Positions 9,136 to 17,833 of a stretch of 64,000 nucleotides of DNA are shown here, piece by piece; position 1 is the first letter of the stretch; each line of letters begins with the position of its first letter. The stretch comes from JANYHF01 sp031367715. GTDB lineage: Bacteria > Pseudomonadota > Alphaproteobacteria > Rhizobiales > Hyphomicrobiaceae. The position numbers and the translations under genes are program-made. The stretch spans positions 1-64,000 of the forward strand of contig JANLQJ010000030.1 of assembly GCA_031367715.1 (NCBI GenBank). The letters are read 5' to 3'. The notes beneath the pieces are model-generated. The model was given only the letters and a program-made list of their open reading frames with translations. It did no database searches and was not told the origin of the DNA.

Positions 9136-10116
9136 ATGTTTCGCCTTTGGCTCGCGCTCGGCGCCATTGTGATGTTTTTGCCTGCGCCCGCTCTGGCGGC
9201 AGCCGCGCCGCGCTTTGTCTCGGGCGAGCAGATCATGCAGTGGGTGACAGCATACCGGCTCAAGCCGGCTCCTGGCCGCTTGCCCGAGGCGGTGCGCGCG
9301 CTGGCCGACCTGGGGCAACTGGGCGATGAGGAGAGTGCGGCGGTGCATATCGGCTTCATCGCCGGCGTGCTCGGCGACAACCAGATGAAAGCCGCAAAGC
9401 TGATCGGTGCCATGCTGCCACTGCCGCCCGATGCGCAATCGACGGTGATCAAGGCGGTGGCCTATTCGGGCCTGCCAAACTGGCGTGGCATCCTCAACGA
9501 TTTCGTCACCCGCATGCCCGAAAGGCGGGTGCTGATCGACAAGCTGGTGACTGGCGGCACGCCTCAGCTGATGGCCATGCGGGTCGAGGAGGGGCGCACG
9601 CTCGACATGCTGTGGGGCTACTACATGGCGACCGGCTCCTACCAGCCAGTGCAGCGTATCCTGTCGGCGCTGCCCTACTCGGACGACAAGAACGACCTGG
9701 AAAAACTGGTGGTCGGCAGCATGGCGAAGTGGACGCTCGCCTCCAACGCCGCCAAGAACCAGGGCCTGCTGGAGCTGTACAAGAGCGAGAGCGCGGTGGC
9801 GCCAGTCAAGGTATCCAAGCCCCTGAAGGAAGTTATCGACGCCGTCGAACTGGCCGAAACCGGCCGCATCAAGAAGCAGGCCTTGGCGGCCATAGATGAG
9901 TTGAAAACCAAAGGCCCGGCCAGCCGGCGCACTGCGGCGTGGGGTACTGAGCTTGGCGCCACGGCGATAGCAGTAGGCTGCGTCGTAGCCGGCGTAACGG
10001 GCCACGCCGAACTGGGCATTCCGTGCGTTGTCGGTGGAGCGTTGACACAAGCCGCGGGCAAGGTGCTCACTTCCGACAGCTGGTCGGCCAAGGCGCTGGG
10101 CTTTGGCGGCAATTGA
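9136..10116 (+). CDS. Exported protein of unknown function
   Basis: I do not recognise this 326-residue protein. It has a clear signal peptide (cleavage near ALAAAA, about residue 22), a largely helical, cysteine-poor body, and a hydrophobic glycine/alanine-rich stretch near residues 275-310 containing two cysteines that might insert in a membrane. No catalytic motif is visible. It lies 160 bases downstream of the tyrosinase on the same strand. GTG at 9133 is directly adjacent to the chosen ATG. It may be a helical-repeat protein of the envelope. Confidence 0.6.
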   Translation: MFRLWLALGAIVMFLPAPALAAAAPRFVSGEQIMQWVTAYRLKPAPGRLPEAVRALADLGQLGDEESAAVHIGFIAGVLGDNQMKAAKLIGAMLPLPPDAQSTVIKAVAYSGLPNWRGILNDFVTRMPERRVLIDKLVTGGTPQLMAMRVEEGRTLDMLWGYYMATGSYQPVQRILSALPYSDDKNDLEKLVVGSMAKWTLASNAAKNQGLLELYKSESAVAPVKVSKPLKEVIDAVELAETGRIKKQALAAIDELKTKGPASRRTAAWGTELGATAIAVGCVVAGVTGHAELGIPCVVGGALTQAAGKVLTSDSWSAKALGFGGN

Positions 10117-10135
10117 GGCCGCTGCCAAAATGTGA

Positions 10136-10252
10136 AAGGAGCGCAAGCTTCGCAAGGCGTCGGACGAGCTGCCTTCGACGGCGATCGACGCAACCCAGAA
10201 GCTTGCCGACATCTATCGCAACACCGGGTTGGGCTTTGACCAAAGCGATTGA
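10136..10252 (+). pseudogene. Coding-like fragment without a start codon
   Basis: A 38-codon open stretch ending in TGA at 10250-10252 reads as a plausible protein tail (segment ATQKLADIYRNTGLGF), with codon use like its neighbours. It is preceded in frame by a stop and has no ATG, GTG or TTG start before its last few codons. It may be the 3' remnant of a lost gene, or chance. Confidence 0.25.
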
Positions 10253-10354
10253 GCCCGGTTGCGATCTGGCAGACTTGCCAAGTGGCTGCAGTTGCGGAAG
10301 ACTGGTTCTTGCAAAGTGCCCCAATGTGGCACGTTCTTCTGGATGGAGAACTCA

Positions 10355-11542
10355 ATGAGCAAAGTACGTGTGCTGGTAGGCACGCGCAAAGGCGCGTTCA
10401 TTCTCACCTCCGACGGCAACCGCAAGAGCTGGAAGATCGACGGCCCGCATTTCATGGGCTGGGAAATCCATCATCTCAAGGGCTCGCCAACCGATCCGGA
10501 CCGTCTGTATGCCGCGCAGAACAGCAGCTGGTTCGGCCAAATCATCCAGCGCTCGAACGATGGCGGCAAGACCTGGGAGCAGCCAGGCACGGCACCGGGC
10601 GAGGAAACCAAATCACCCGAGGGATTTCCCAAGGGCGAGAGCAACAAGTTCGTTTACGACGCATCGGCCAAGACCGGCAAACCGTTGACCACCCATATGT
10701 GGTACGACGGCACCCAGCATCCTTGGGAGTTCAAACGCGTCTGGCACCTTGAGCCCTCGCTGACCGACCCCGATACGGTCTATGCCGGTGCCGAGGATGC
10801 CGCGCTGTTCAAGACCACCGACGGCGGCAAGACCTGGAACGAACTGGCGGGTTTGCGCGGCCATCCGAGCGGTGCGAAATGGCAGCCGGGCGCGGGCGGG
10901 ATGTGTCTGCACACGGTGCTGCTCGATCCCAGCAATAAGAAGCGCATCTACGTTGCCATCTCGGCGGCCGGCGTCTTCCGCACCGACGACGGCGGCAAGA
11001 GTTGGAAGCCGATCAACCGCGGGCTGCGTTCAAAGTACATCCCCGACCCGAACGCCGAAACTGGCCATTGCGTGCACCGTATCGCAATGCACCCGTCGCG
11101 ACCCAATACACTTTTCATGCAGAAACATTGGGACATCATGCGCACCGACGATGCGGGCGACAATTGGGTGAAGGTCAGTGGCAATCTGCCAACCGATTTC
11201 GGCTTCCCGATCGATGTGCACGCGCACGAGCCCGAAACCATTTATGTGGTGCCGATCAAGAGCGATAGCGAGCACTATGTGCATGAGGGCAAGCTGCGGG
11301 TGTTCCGCAGCCGCACCGGCGGCAATGAGTGGGAACCACTGACCAAGGGCCTGCCGCAAAAGGATTGCTACGTGAACGTGCTACGCGAGGCGATGGCCGT
11401 GGACAGCCTCGACAAGTGCGGCATCTATTTCGGCACCACGGGTGGGCAAGTCTACGTTTCGCCCGATGGCGGCGACAATTGGGACGCCATCGTGCGTGAT
11501 CTTCCCGCCGTCCAATCGGTCGAGGTGCAGACTCTATCATGA
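10355..11542 (+). CDS. BNR/Asp-box beta-propeller protein (sialidase-like fold)
   Basis: This 395-residue protein carries five Asp-box motifs (SNDGGKTW, TTDGGKTW, TDDGGKSW, TDDAGDNW, SPDGGDNW) regularly spaced, diagnostic of BNR repeats in a beta-propeller related to sialidase/VPS10 folds. Catalytic sialidase residues are not evident, and no signal peptide is present, so it is probably cytoplasmic and not a true sialidase. GGAG six bases before the ATG supports the start; the longer upstream frame is unsupported. Its stop overlaps the following MoaD-like gene by 4 bases, a coupling suggesting joint function. Confidence 0.82.
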   Translation: MSKVRVLVGTRKGAFILTSDGNRKSWKIDGPHFMGWEIHHLKGSPTDPDRLYAAQNSSWFGQIIQRSNDGGKTWEQPGTAPGEETKSPEGFPKGESNKFVYDASAKTGKPLTTHMWYDGTQHPWEFKRVWHLEPSLTDPDTVYAGAEDAALFKTTDGGKTWNELAGLRGHPSGAKWQPGAGGMCLHTVLLDPSNKKRIYVAISAAGVFRTDDGGKSWKPINRGLRSKYIPDPNAETGHCVHRIAMHPSRPNTLFMQKHWDIMRTDDAGDNWVKVSGNLPTDFGFPIDVHAHEPETIYVVPIKSDSEHYVHEGKLRVFRSRTGGNEWEPLTKGLPQKDCYVNVLREAMAVDSLDKCGIYFGTTGGQVYVSPDGGDNWDAIVRDLPAVQSVEVQTLS

Positions 11543-11835
11543 TCCGCGTTGTTCTGCCGACGCATTTGCGGCGGCTGGCTGGCACTGAGGGCGAAGTGCA
11601 GGTCGAGGTGGCCGGCCCGCCGACACTCGGCGCGCTGCTGTCGGCGCTTGAGGCGAGATACCCCATGCTGAAAGGCACGATCCGCGATCATGGCACCCTG
11701 AAGCGTAGGGCATTCGTGCGCTATTTCGCCTGCCAGGAGGATTGGTCGCTGGAGCCGGCAGATGCGATGCTGCCAGAGGCGATCGCGTCGGGATCGGAGC
11801 CGTTCCTGGTGGTGGGGGCAATTGCCGGTGGCTAG
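11539..11835 (+). CDS. MoaD/ThiS-family ubiquitin-like protein
   Basis: This 98-residue protein has the beta-grasp layout of MoaD/ThiS sulfur carriers: an N-terminal strand with LPTHLRRLAG, the TLGALLSALEARYP helix, and a C-terminal Gly-Gly (VVGAIAGG) as the last two residues. In the family, the Gly-Gly carboxylate is adenylated and thiocarboxylated. It is translationally coupled (ATGA) to the upstream BNR-propeller gene, not to molybdopterin or thiamine genes. No E1-like activating enzyme is in the window. The partner pathway is therefore unknown. Confidence 0.85.
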   Translation: MIRVVLPTHLRRLAGTEGEVQVEVAGPPTLGALLSALEARYPMLKGTIRDHGTLKRRAFVRYFACQEDWSLEPADAMLPEAIASGSEPFLVVGAIAGG

Positions 11836-11844
11836 CCGATCGAG

Positions 11845-12093
11845 ATGCTCCGTAGGGCGGGTCAAGCGGTTCAGCGCGACTCAACATTGAGACGAGAAGC
11901 GCCGATCCAGTCAGATTCGGTACGTCTAACATTTGATGTTACTTTTCGGGGTGTTCTGCTGTTGGAGCTGGATCGGTTGTCCAACATCGCAGAAGTCGAA
12001 CGCGTAATGACCGTTGTTGACGGCATGACAAGCACGTTGGACGGACATCTGGTTGTGATGGAGCCAGGTCGAACACGGTTGCGCCGTCTATAG
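11845..12093 (+). other. Unassigned short open frame, possibly decayed
   Basis: An 82-codon frame fills the gap between the MoaD-like gene and the convergent HpaB gene. Its latter part (about 11930-12090) is lower in GC than its neighbours and reads FRGVLLLELDRLSNIAEV, which could be the remnant of a foreign gene. No ribosome-binding site or known domain was recognised, so it is reported as the content of this stretch and not as a firm gene. Confidence 0.2.
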
Positions 12094-12102
12094 CGCCTCC
12101 CG

Positions 12103-13563
12103 CTACCCCACCGTCTTCCCACCCCACACTCTGTCCGACAACCCGGCCCCCCGCTGAGCGAACGCCAGCGGGCCGTGCCAGTCGAACTCGCGGTACACCG
12201 CCGCCAGATGAGCAAACGGTGGCGACTGCGCAAACAGCTGAAACGTCAGCCGGTGCCCGGCGTAGTCGGAATTCACCAGATCGCGGGCAAACGCCAACAG
12301 TTTGCGCCGGTCCTCGGCCACCCACTCATCGCTAATGGTATAGAACTTATCGAGCCAGGGCTTGGTCTCGGGCGACTCGAACGCGGCGACATCCGGGGTC
12401 ACGCAGATCTGCCCGCCGACCAATTCCCGCGCCTTGTGAATCATGGCCGGCAGATTGGTCATGGCGTGCACGCGGCCCGTGAACATCAATGATTGGTTTG
12501 GCATCAGCAGCCCGTTCGGGCTCTTCTGCGCCGTCGCGATCGCTGCCGTCAGATGCGCGTTGATGCCCTCGCGCCAGACCGCCAGTTCGGCGAGTTTCTC
12601 CTGCACGGCCTGTTGCTTGTCGAGCCCGGTCTGCCGCGCATTCCACAGCGCCGCACCGATCAGCATGTCGGCAAAGGTCAGCGTGCGCTGGACGAACGGA
12701 AACGCCGAATAACGATGCAACGTCTGCCGGATGAAGGCCGCCGCGCGCGTGTGCTGATAGAACAGCACGTCCTCCCAGGGGATCAACACATTGTCGAGGA
12801 TCATCAGCGTGTCGATCTCGTCGAACTTGTTCGACAGCGGATAATCGCGTGCGTCGGCCCGTCCTGTGAAGCCGGTGCGGCAGATGTGTTTTACACCCGG
12901 CGCGTTCATATGCACGATGCAGCCGAGGGCGTAGTCTGACAGTTTCGCATCGCCCCAGTTGGCGATTGTGGGCTTAAGAAATGCCTGGTTGGCGTAGGCG
13001 GCCGCGGTCTCGTACTTGGCGCCGCGAATGACAATGCCGGCATCGGTCTCCTTCACCACATGCACCAGGAAATCGGGGTCCTGCTCTTGCGGGCGTTTGG
13101 AACGGTCGCCCTTGGGATCGGTGTTGGCCGAGACGTGGAACGGGTCGTCCTTGATCGCCTTGTGGATGTGCGTCTCGATGTTCTTGGCAAAGCGCGGGTC
13201 GATCTCGGCGAGCAGCTCCTTGCCGTCCCACAGCGACCACATCTCGCCGATAGTCTCGTCGCCAACGCGCGTGACAACGCCGCCGATGTCCCACATCACC
13301 GCGTCCACGGCCTTGCGTTTGGCCTGCCAATCATCCTGCGTAAAGGGCAGTTTGAGGCCTTGCGCGAAGCGCTCGCCGTTCTCCTGATAGGTCATGAGAT
13401 CGCGCGTCTCGGCATCGTGCTGCATGTCGTAGATGCGCGCGCGAATATCGATAAGCGGCTTGAACGCTGGATGCGTCGTAACGTCTTTTACTCGCTCGCC
13501 ATTGATATGGACGTCGCGGCCGTCGCGGAGCGAGGTGCGGTATTGGTCGCCGGTGCGGATCAT
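12103..13563 (-). CDS. HpaB-type flavin-dependent aromatic monooxygenase
   Basis: This 486-residue cytoplasmic protein resembles the oxygenase component of 4-hydroxyphenylacetate 3-monooxygenase (HpaB/HpaH N- and C-terminal domains). The N-terminal RTGDQYRTSLRDGR and the central DKKR-equivalent region (KGDRSKRPQEQDPD) are family hallmarks. Such enzymes hydroxylate phenols using FADH2 supplied by a separate reductase (HpaC). No reductase gene lies nearby, so the partner must be elsewhere. The ATG at 13563 follows AGAGGA seven bases upstream; a start 10 codons earlier is possible. The real substrate could be another phenolic acid. Confidence 0.85.
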   Translation of the reverse strand: MIRTGDQYRTSLRDGRDVHINGERVKDVTTHPAFKPLIDIRARIYDMQHDAETRDLMTYQENGERFAQGLKLPFTQDDWQAKRKAVDAVMWDIGGVVTRVGDETIGEMWSLWDGKELLAEIDPRFAKNIETHIHKAIKDDPFHVSANTDPKGDRSKRPQEQDPDFLVHVVKETDAGIVIRGAKYETAAAYANQAFLKPTIANWGDAKLSDYALGCIVHMNAPGVKHICRTGFTGRADARDYPLSNKFDEIDTLMILDNVLIPWEDVLFYQHTRAAAFIRQTLHRYSAFPFVQRTLTFADMLIGAALWNARQTGLDKQQAVQEKLAELAVWREGINAHLTAAIATAQKSPNGLLMPNQSLMFTGRVHAMTNLPAMIHKARELVGGQICVTPDVAAFESPETKPWLDKFYTISDEWVAEDRRKLLAFARDLVNSDYAGHRLTFQLFAQSPPFAHLAAVYREFDWHGPLAFAQRGAGLSDRVWGGKTVG

Positions 13564-13676
13564 GTTGGGGGTCCTCTGCTGAAGCTGCGACACCGTATAA
13601 AAGCCGATCTCGCGACAACTGTAAAATGTTGCCCGCCCTTGACAGCCGGTGCTTTCCCCAGCTTGCCTGCCTGCCT

Positions 13677-14522
13677 ATGAACTACCGCCACATTTACCAT
13701 GCCGGGAATTTTGCCGACGTGCTCAAGCACGCGGTGCTGGCGCTCGTCATCGACTATATGAAGCTGAAGGACTCGCCGTTTCGCGTTATTGATACCCATG
13801 CCGGGGTGGGCGTTTACGATCTGGGCTCGCAAGCAGCCGGCAAGACTGGCGAATGGCTGGGTGGCATCGGGAGATTGATGGGGCCAGACGCGACACCGTT
13901 GCCCGATGAGATCGCCGCGCTGCTGGCGCCGTATCTTGACATCGTTGAGGCCATCAACACTCAAACAGCATCCGCGTTCTATCCTGGCTCGCCCGAGATC
14001 GCGCGCCGGCTTTTGCGTCCCGACGACATGCTGGTGCTCAATGAGTTGCACCCGGCCGACTATGCCGGTCTGGTCGAGCGCTACGTGATCTACACGCAAG
14101 CCAAGGTGCTCAATCTCGATGCCTGGGTGGCCGTCAAGGCGCTGTTGCCCCCGCCAGAAAGGCGCGGGCTGGTGCTGATCGATCCGCCCTACGAGGCCGA
14201 GGATGAACTGAAGCGGCTGACGCGCAACCTTGGCGCGGCGCTGAAACGTTTCGCCACCGGCACGTTCTTGATCTGGTATCCAGTCAAGGATATGGCGCCG
14301 GTTGAGGCGTTTCATGCTTCGCTGGCCGACCTTGGCCTTGCCAAGACCTTACGCATGGAACTTTATACGCGCGCCCCAGATACGCCGCATCGTCTCAATG
14401 GTTGTGGCCTGTTGGCCATCAATCCGCCCTGGATATTGGCCAAGCAGATGGCCGCGCTGCTGCCGTTTCTTAGCCAGCGATTGGCGAACGGGCCGGGCGG
14501 CGGCTGGAAATTGAGTGCCTGA
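13677..14522 (+). CDS. rlmJ: 23S rRNA (adenine(2030)-N6)-methyltransferase RlmJ
   Basis: This 281-residue SAM-dependent enzyme methylates A2030 of 23S rRNA. The N-terminus MNYRHIYHAGNFADVLKH is the family signature, followed by the SAM-binding region IDTHAGVGVYDL and the catalytic motif IDPPYE (Asp169). GSPEIARRLLRPDDMLVLNELH is also conserved. Length agrees with RlmJ of E. coli and rhizobia. The start at 13677 is set by the conserved MNYRH; upstream codons in frame are not homologous. It stands alone, divergent from the HpaB gene. Confidence 0.95.
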   Translation: MNYRHIYHAGNFADVLKHAVLALVIDYMKLKDSPFRVIDTHAGVGVYDLGSQAAGKTGEWLGGIGRLMGPDATPLPDEIAALLAPYLDIVEAINTQTASAFYPGSPEIARRLLRPDDMLVLNELHPADYAGLVERYVIYTQAKVLNLDAWVAVKALLPPPERRGLVLIDPPYEAEDELKRLTRNLGAALKRFATGTFLIWYPVKDMAPVEAFHASLADLGLAKTLRMELYTRAPDTPHRLNGCGLLAINPPWILAKQMAALLPFLSQRLANGPGGGWKLSA

Positions 14523-14566
14523 CGCGAGAATGGGGTCACCCCCTAGCTCCCCGGAGATAAGTCCCG

Positions 14567-15970
14567 ATGCGTGATCTGCCACCCGCCGCAGTCCACCCTG
14601 AGATTGGTGGCGGTCAGGACGTCTTCTATCCCTGGGCTGGCAAGGTGCCGCGACCGCTGATCACGCGCGCCAAGGGCATCCATATGTGGGACAATGACGG
14701 GCGGGAATACATCGACCTGTCGTCGGGACCGGTGGTCAGCAATATCGGCCACGGCAACGAAGTGGTCGCCGAGGTGATGGCGCGGCAGGCCCGTCAAGTC
14801 GACTTTGCCTATTGCAGCCATGCGCGCAATGAACCCAACATCGATCTCACGGCGCGCATATCCGAGCTGGCGGGGCCGGGCTTCGAGCGGGTATGCCTGA
14901 CCTCGGGCGGCAGCGAGGCGGTCGAATGCGCCATCAAGTTTCTGCGCCACCATGCGGTGGTCACCGGCTCCCCAACGCGCCGCAAGCTGATCACCTGTTA
15001 TCCGTCCTATCACGGTGGCACGATGGCAACGCTCGCCATGTCCGGCGACAACGACATCGCTCCATTCCTCGATGGCATGGCCGAGCCATCGTTGAAGGTG
15101 CCCGCACCAACGACCTACCGGTTGCCCGCCAATCACACGGCGGCGACCTATGCCCGCTTCTGCGCCGATGCGCTGGAGGACTGCATCCTCAAGGCGGGCG
15201 CCGAGAACGTGTTGGCGTTTTTCATCGAGCCGGTTGGCGGGTTGGCCACGGGTTGCAATGTGCCGCCGCCGGAGTATTTCACCCGCATACGTGAGATCTG
15301 CAACCGCCACGGCATTGCACTGGTATTCGACGAGGTCCTATGCGGTACCGGCCGCACCGGCAAATTCCTGGCCGCGCACAACTGGCCGGATGCGCTGCCC
15401 GATCTGGTCGTCATGGCCAAGGGGCTCGGCTCGGGGTACACGCCGCTTGGGGCAACGCTCATTCCAGCCCGCATGGCCGACAAGTTGGCGGCGGGCGTGG
15501 GGTTCGCCTTCTTCCACACCTACAGCGCCAATCCGATTTCCTGCGCCACGGCGATGGCGGTGTTGGACGAATACGAGCGGCGCGACGTCATGCGCAATAC
15601 CACGGTGCTGGGCGCCTATCTGCGCGAACAGCTGGATGCGCTGAAGATAAAGTCCGCCGTGGTCGGCGACGTCCGCGGCCTCGGGCTGGTCATGGCGTTG
15701 GAAGTGGTGACAGACAAGGCCACCAAAGGACTGTTCCCACCTGAGGTTGCGCCGGTCGATCTGCTCAAGCTCGCCGGATTGCGCAACGGCCTCTTGGTAT
15801 ACGGCCGACGCACCGCCAGTGGCCGCAATGGCGACTGGATTATGGTCAGCCCACCGATGATCATCACGCGCGCCGAATGCGATGAATTGATGCGCCGGCT
15901 GACGGCAATGCTCAAGGACTTCGAGGACGAAGTGCGCGAGTTGGGTTTATTGCGCGAGACAATCGAGTAG
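14567..15970 (+). CDS. Class III (PLP-dependent) aminotransferase
   Basis: This 467-residue fold-type I enzyme has the class III signature: LTSGGSEAVECAIKFLRHH (phosphate loop), YPSYHGGTMATLAMSG, FIEPVGG, VFDEVLCGTGRTGKF (PLP-ring Asp) and MAKGLGSGYTPLGA with the Schiff-base Lys at about residue 285. It probably transfers an amino group from an omega-amino acid or amine to pyruvate or 2-oxoglutarate; substrate is undetermined. GGAG about ten bases upstream supports the ATG. It follows rlmJ by 44 bases but is not functionally related. Confidence 0.9.
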   Translation: MRDLPPAAVHPEIGGGQDVFYPWAGKVPRPLITRAKGIHMWDNDGREYIDLSSGPVVSNIGHGNEVVAEVMARQARQVDFAYCSHARNEPNIDLTARISELAGPGFERVCLTSGGSEAVECAIKFLRHHAVVTGSPTRRKLITCYPSYHGGTMATLAMSGDNDIAPFLDGMAEPSLKVPAPTTYRLPANHTAATYARFCADALEDCILKAGAENVLAFFIEPVGGLATGCNVPPPEYFTRIREICNRHGIALVFDEVLCGTGRTGKFLAAHNWPDALPDLVVMAKGLGSGYTPLGATLIPARMADKLAAGVGFAFFHTYSANPISCATAMAVLDEYERRDVMRNTTVLGAYLREQLDALKIKSAVVGDVRGLGLVMALEVVTDKATKGLFPPEVAPVDLLKLAGLRNGLLVYGRRTASGRNGDWIMVSPPMIITRAECDELMRRLTAMLKDFEDEVRELGLLRETIE

Positions 15971-16115
15971 AATCAACCTCAGCGCCGTGAAAATGCCGGA
16001 ATTTTGCCGAAGCATAGGACGTTATTGTTTCAGAATGTTTTTCCGCTGGTCGCGGACTGTCATGACCCGAATGAGTCAACGACATGAGCGATCGGTGTGG
16101 TCCGGGGGGACTGCA

Positions 16116-16171
16116 ATGGGCCCGTGCGGCGTCAGCGATCGAAGTCGATTGCTGGCGGTGCACGGGCCCAT
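16116..16171. repeat. Long near-perfect hairpin upstream of the multiheme locus
   Basis: Two 27-nt arms (16116-16142 and 16145-16171) pair over almost their full length, with one G:G mismatch and three G:U wobbles. The outer 12 bp (ATGGGCCCGTGC) are perfect. It lies 145 bases after the aminotransferase stop and about 110 bases before the first multiheme cytochrome gene. It may be a terminator, a 5'-UTR structure or a REP-like element. The rest of 15971-16279 shows nothing else recognisable. Confidence 0.7.
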
Positions 16172-16279
16172 AGGGTTTCTGCGGCTCGCCACATTTGAGG
16201 CCGCATTGATGCCGTCAAGCGCAGCAATAGTTCCGCGGTTGGCCCGCATTCAGGGTGGTAGGGACGTTACAGGCAGCCC

Positions 16280-17833
16280 GTGATCTTGCATCGTTTTCTC
16301 GCAGCGATGATCGTTTTCGTGGTGTGCCTGACAGCGTTCGCGCGTCTGGCCGTGGGCCAGAACATCATCGAGCGCTTGGTGAATCCCGGTCCGCTGGCCG
16401 AGGCGCATGCCAAGCTCGAAGCCACCTGCACCAGCTGCCACACGCCCTTTACGCGTCAAACCCAGAACGCCTTATGCGTCGATTGTCATAAACCGATCGG
16501 CACCGACATCACCGGCAATATTGGTTTCCATGGCCGCAATGCCGAAGTGAAAACCTCGCAATGCCGGCGTTGCCACACCGACCACAAGGGCCGCGATGCC
16601 TCGATGGTCTTTCTCGATCAATCCCTGTTCGATCATGCGCAGACGAACTTCCCGCTGACTGGCGCTCACGTCGGGCTCACTTGCCAGGCATGCCATTTCG
16701 CCGGCAAGAAGTTCCGCGAGGCTCCCAAGGAGTGCAACGCCTGCCATCTGCGCGACGACGTCCACAAGGGTCGCCTGGGCACCGCCTGCGCCGATTGCCA
16801 TGCCACCAGCGATTGGAAAAAGATCGGCAGGGGCTTCGATCACGGCAAGACAAAATTCCCGCTGGTAGGCGCCCATGCCAAGGCCGAGTGCCGGACTTGT
16901 CATGCCGGCGGCAAGCTGGTCGGACTGCCGGTGCTTTGCATCGGTTGTCACAAGGCTGACGATGTGCACAAGGGCAAGAATGGTGAGAAATGCCAGGACT
17001 GCCATAAGCCTGAAGGCTGGCTGAACCTGCTGTTCGATCACGACAAGACGAAGTTTCCGCTGCGCGGCGCACACGCCAAGATCACCTGCGATGCCTGCCA
17101 CAAGGGCGGGGACTTCAAGGCCAAGCTGCCGCTGAGCTGCATCGCCTGTCACAAGAAAGACGACGTGCATGAAGGCCGGCTCGGGCCAGAATGCCAGAGC
17201 TGCCACAACGACACGACCTGGAAGAAGGCGACCAACTTCAACCACGACAAGACCGAGTTCCCCTTGCGCGGCGCGCATGTCAAGATCGCATGCGATGCCT
17301 GCCACAAGAACAATGACTACAAGGTCAAGCTGCCGGTCGCCTGCATCGGCTGCCACAAGAAGGATGACGTACATAAGGGCGAATTCGGCGCCAATTGCGA
17401 GGGCTGCCACACCGTCACCGATTGGAAGACCGTCACCAAATTCGATCACGACAAGACGCGTTTTCCGCTGGTCGGCAAGCACAAGTCGGTACCGTGTGCG
17501 GACTGTCATAAGGACAACAATTTCAAGAATACACCGATGCAGTGCCAGGCCTGCCACAAGGATACGTTCCACCAGGGCAAGCTCGGGCCGGATTGCGCGC
17601 AGTGCCACAGCCCGAACGGCTGGCTGAAATCGAGCTTCAATCACAACAAGCAGACGAAGTTTCCACTGACCGGCTCCCATGTCGGCCTCGATTGTCACCG
17701 TTGCCACACCAAGCCCGTGGACGGCCCGCCAAAGATCAGCACGGTCTGCGGCACATGCCACCAGAAGAACGACGTGCACCGCGGCAGATTCGGCCCCAAT
17801 TGCGGCCGCTGCCATTCGACCCGCAGGTTCTGA
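16280..17833 (+). CDS. Exported 21-heme c-type cytochrome (three-heme modules)
   Basis: This 517-residue protein has a signal peptide (about residues 1-27) and 21 CxxCH heme-attachment motifs. From about residue 110 it repeats a ~68-residue, three-heme module with the pattern FDHDKTKFPLxGAH, CxxCH, CIxCHKKDDVHKG, CxxCH. Each module also carries three conserved extra histidines (FDH, GAH, DVH), enough for bis-His ligation of every heme. It should be a periplasmic or outer-surface electron-transfer wire. Translation appears to start at GTG 16280; an in-frame ATG exists at 16307. The gene is followed by a 25-heme cytochrome and an outer-membrane barrel. No inner-membrane quinol oxidase is adjacent. 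Confidence 0.9.
   Translation: MILHRFLAAMIVFVVCLTAFARLAVGQNIIERLVNPGPLAEAHAKLEATCTSCHTPFTRQTQNALCVDCHKPIGTDITGNIGFHGRNAEVKTSQCRRCHTDHKGRDASMVFLDQSLFDHAQTNFPLTGAHVGLTCQACHFAGKKFREAPKECNACHLRDDVHKGRLGTACADCHATSDWKKIGRGFDHGKTKFPLVGAHAKAECRTCHAGGKLVGLPVLCIGCHKADDVHKGKNGEKCQDCHKPEGWLNLLFDHDKTKFPLRGAHAKITCDACHKGGDFKAKLPLSCIACHKKDDVHEGRLGPECQSCHNDTTWKKATNFNHDKTEFPLRGAHVKIACDACHKNNDYKVKLPVACIGCHKKDDVHKGEFGANCEGCHTVTDWKTVTKFDHDKTRFPLVGKHKSVPCADCHKDNNFKNTPMQCQACHKDTFHQGKLGPDCAQCHSPNGWLKSSFNHNKQTKFPLTGSHVGLDCHRCHTKPVDGPPKISTVCGTCHQKNDVHRGRFGPNCGRCHSTRRF

Noticed and set aside
10355..11542. Annotation of the BNR protein as a functional sialidase
   Set aside because: Asp-boxes are present, but the catalytic Arg triad and FRIP motif of sialidases were not seen and there is no signal peptide.
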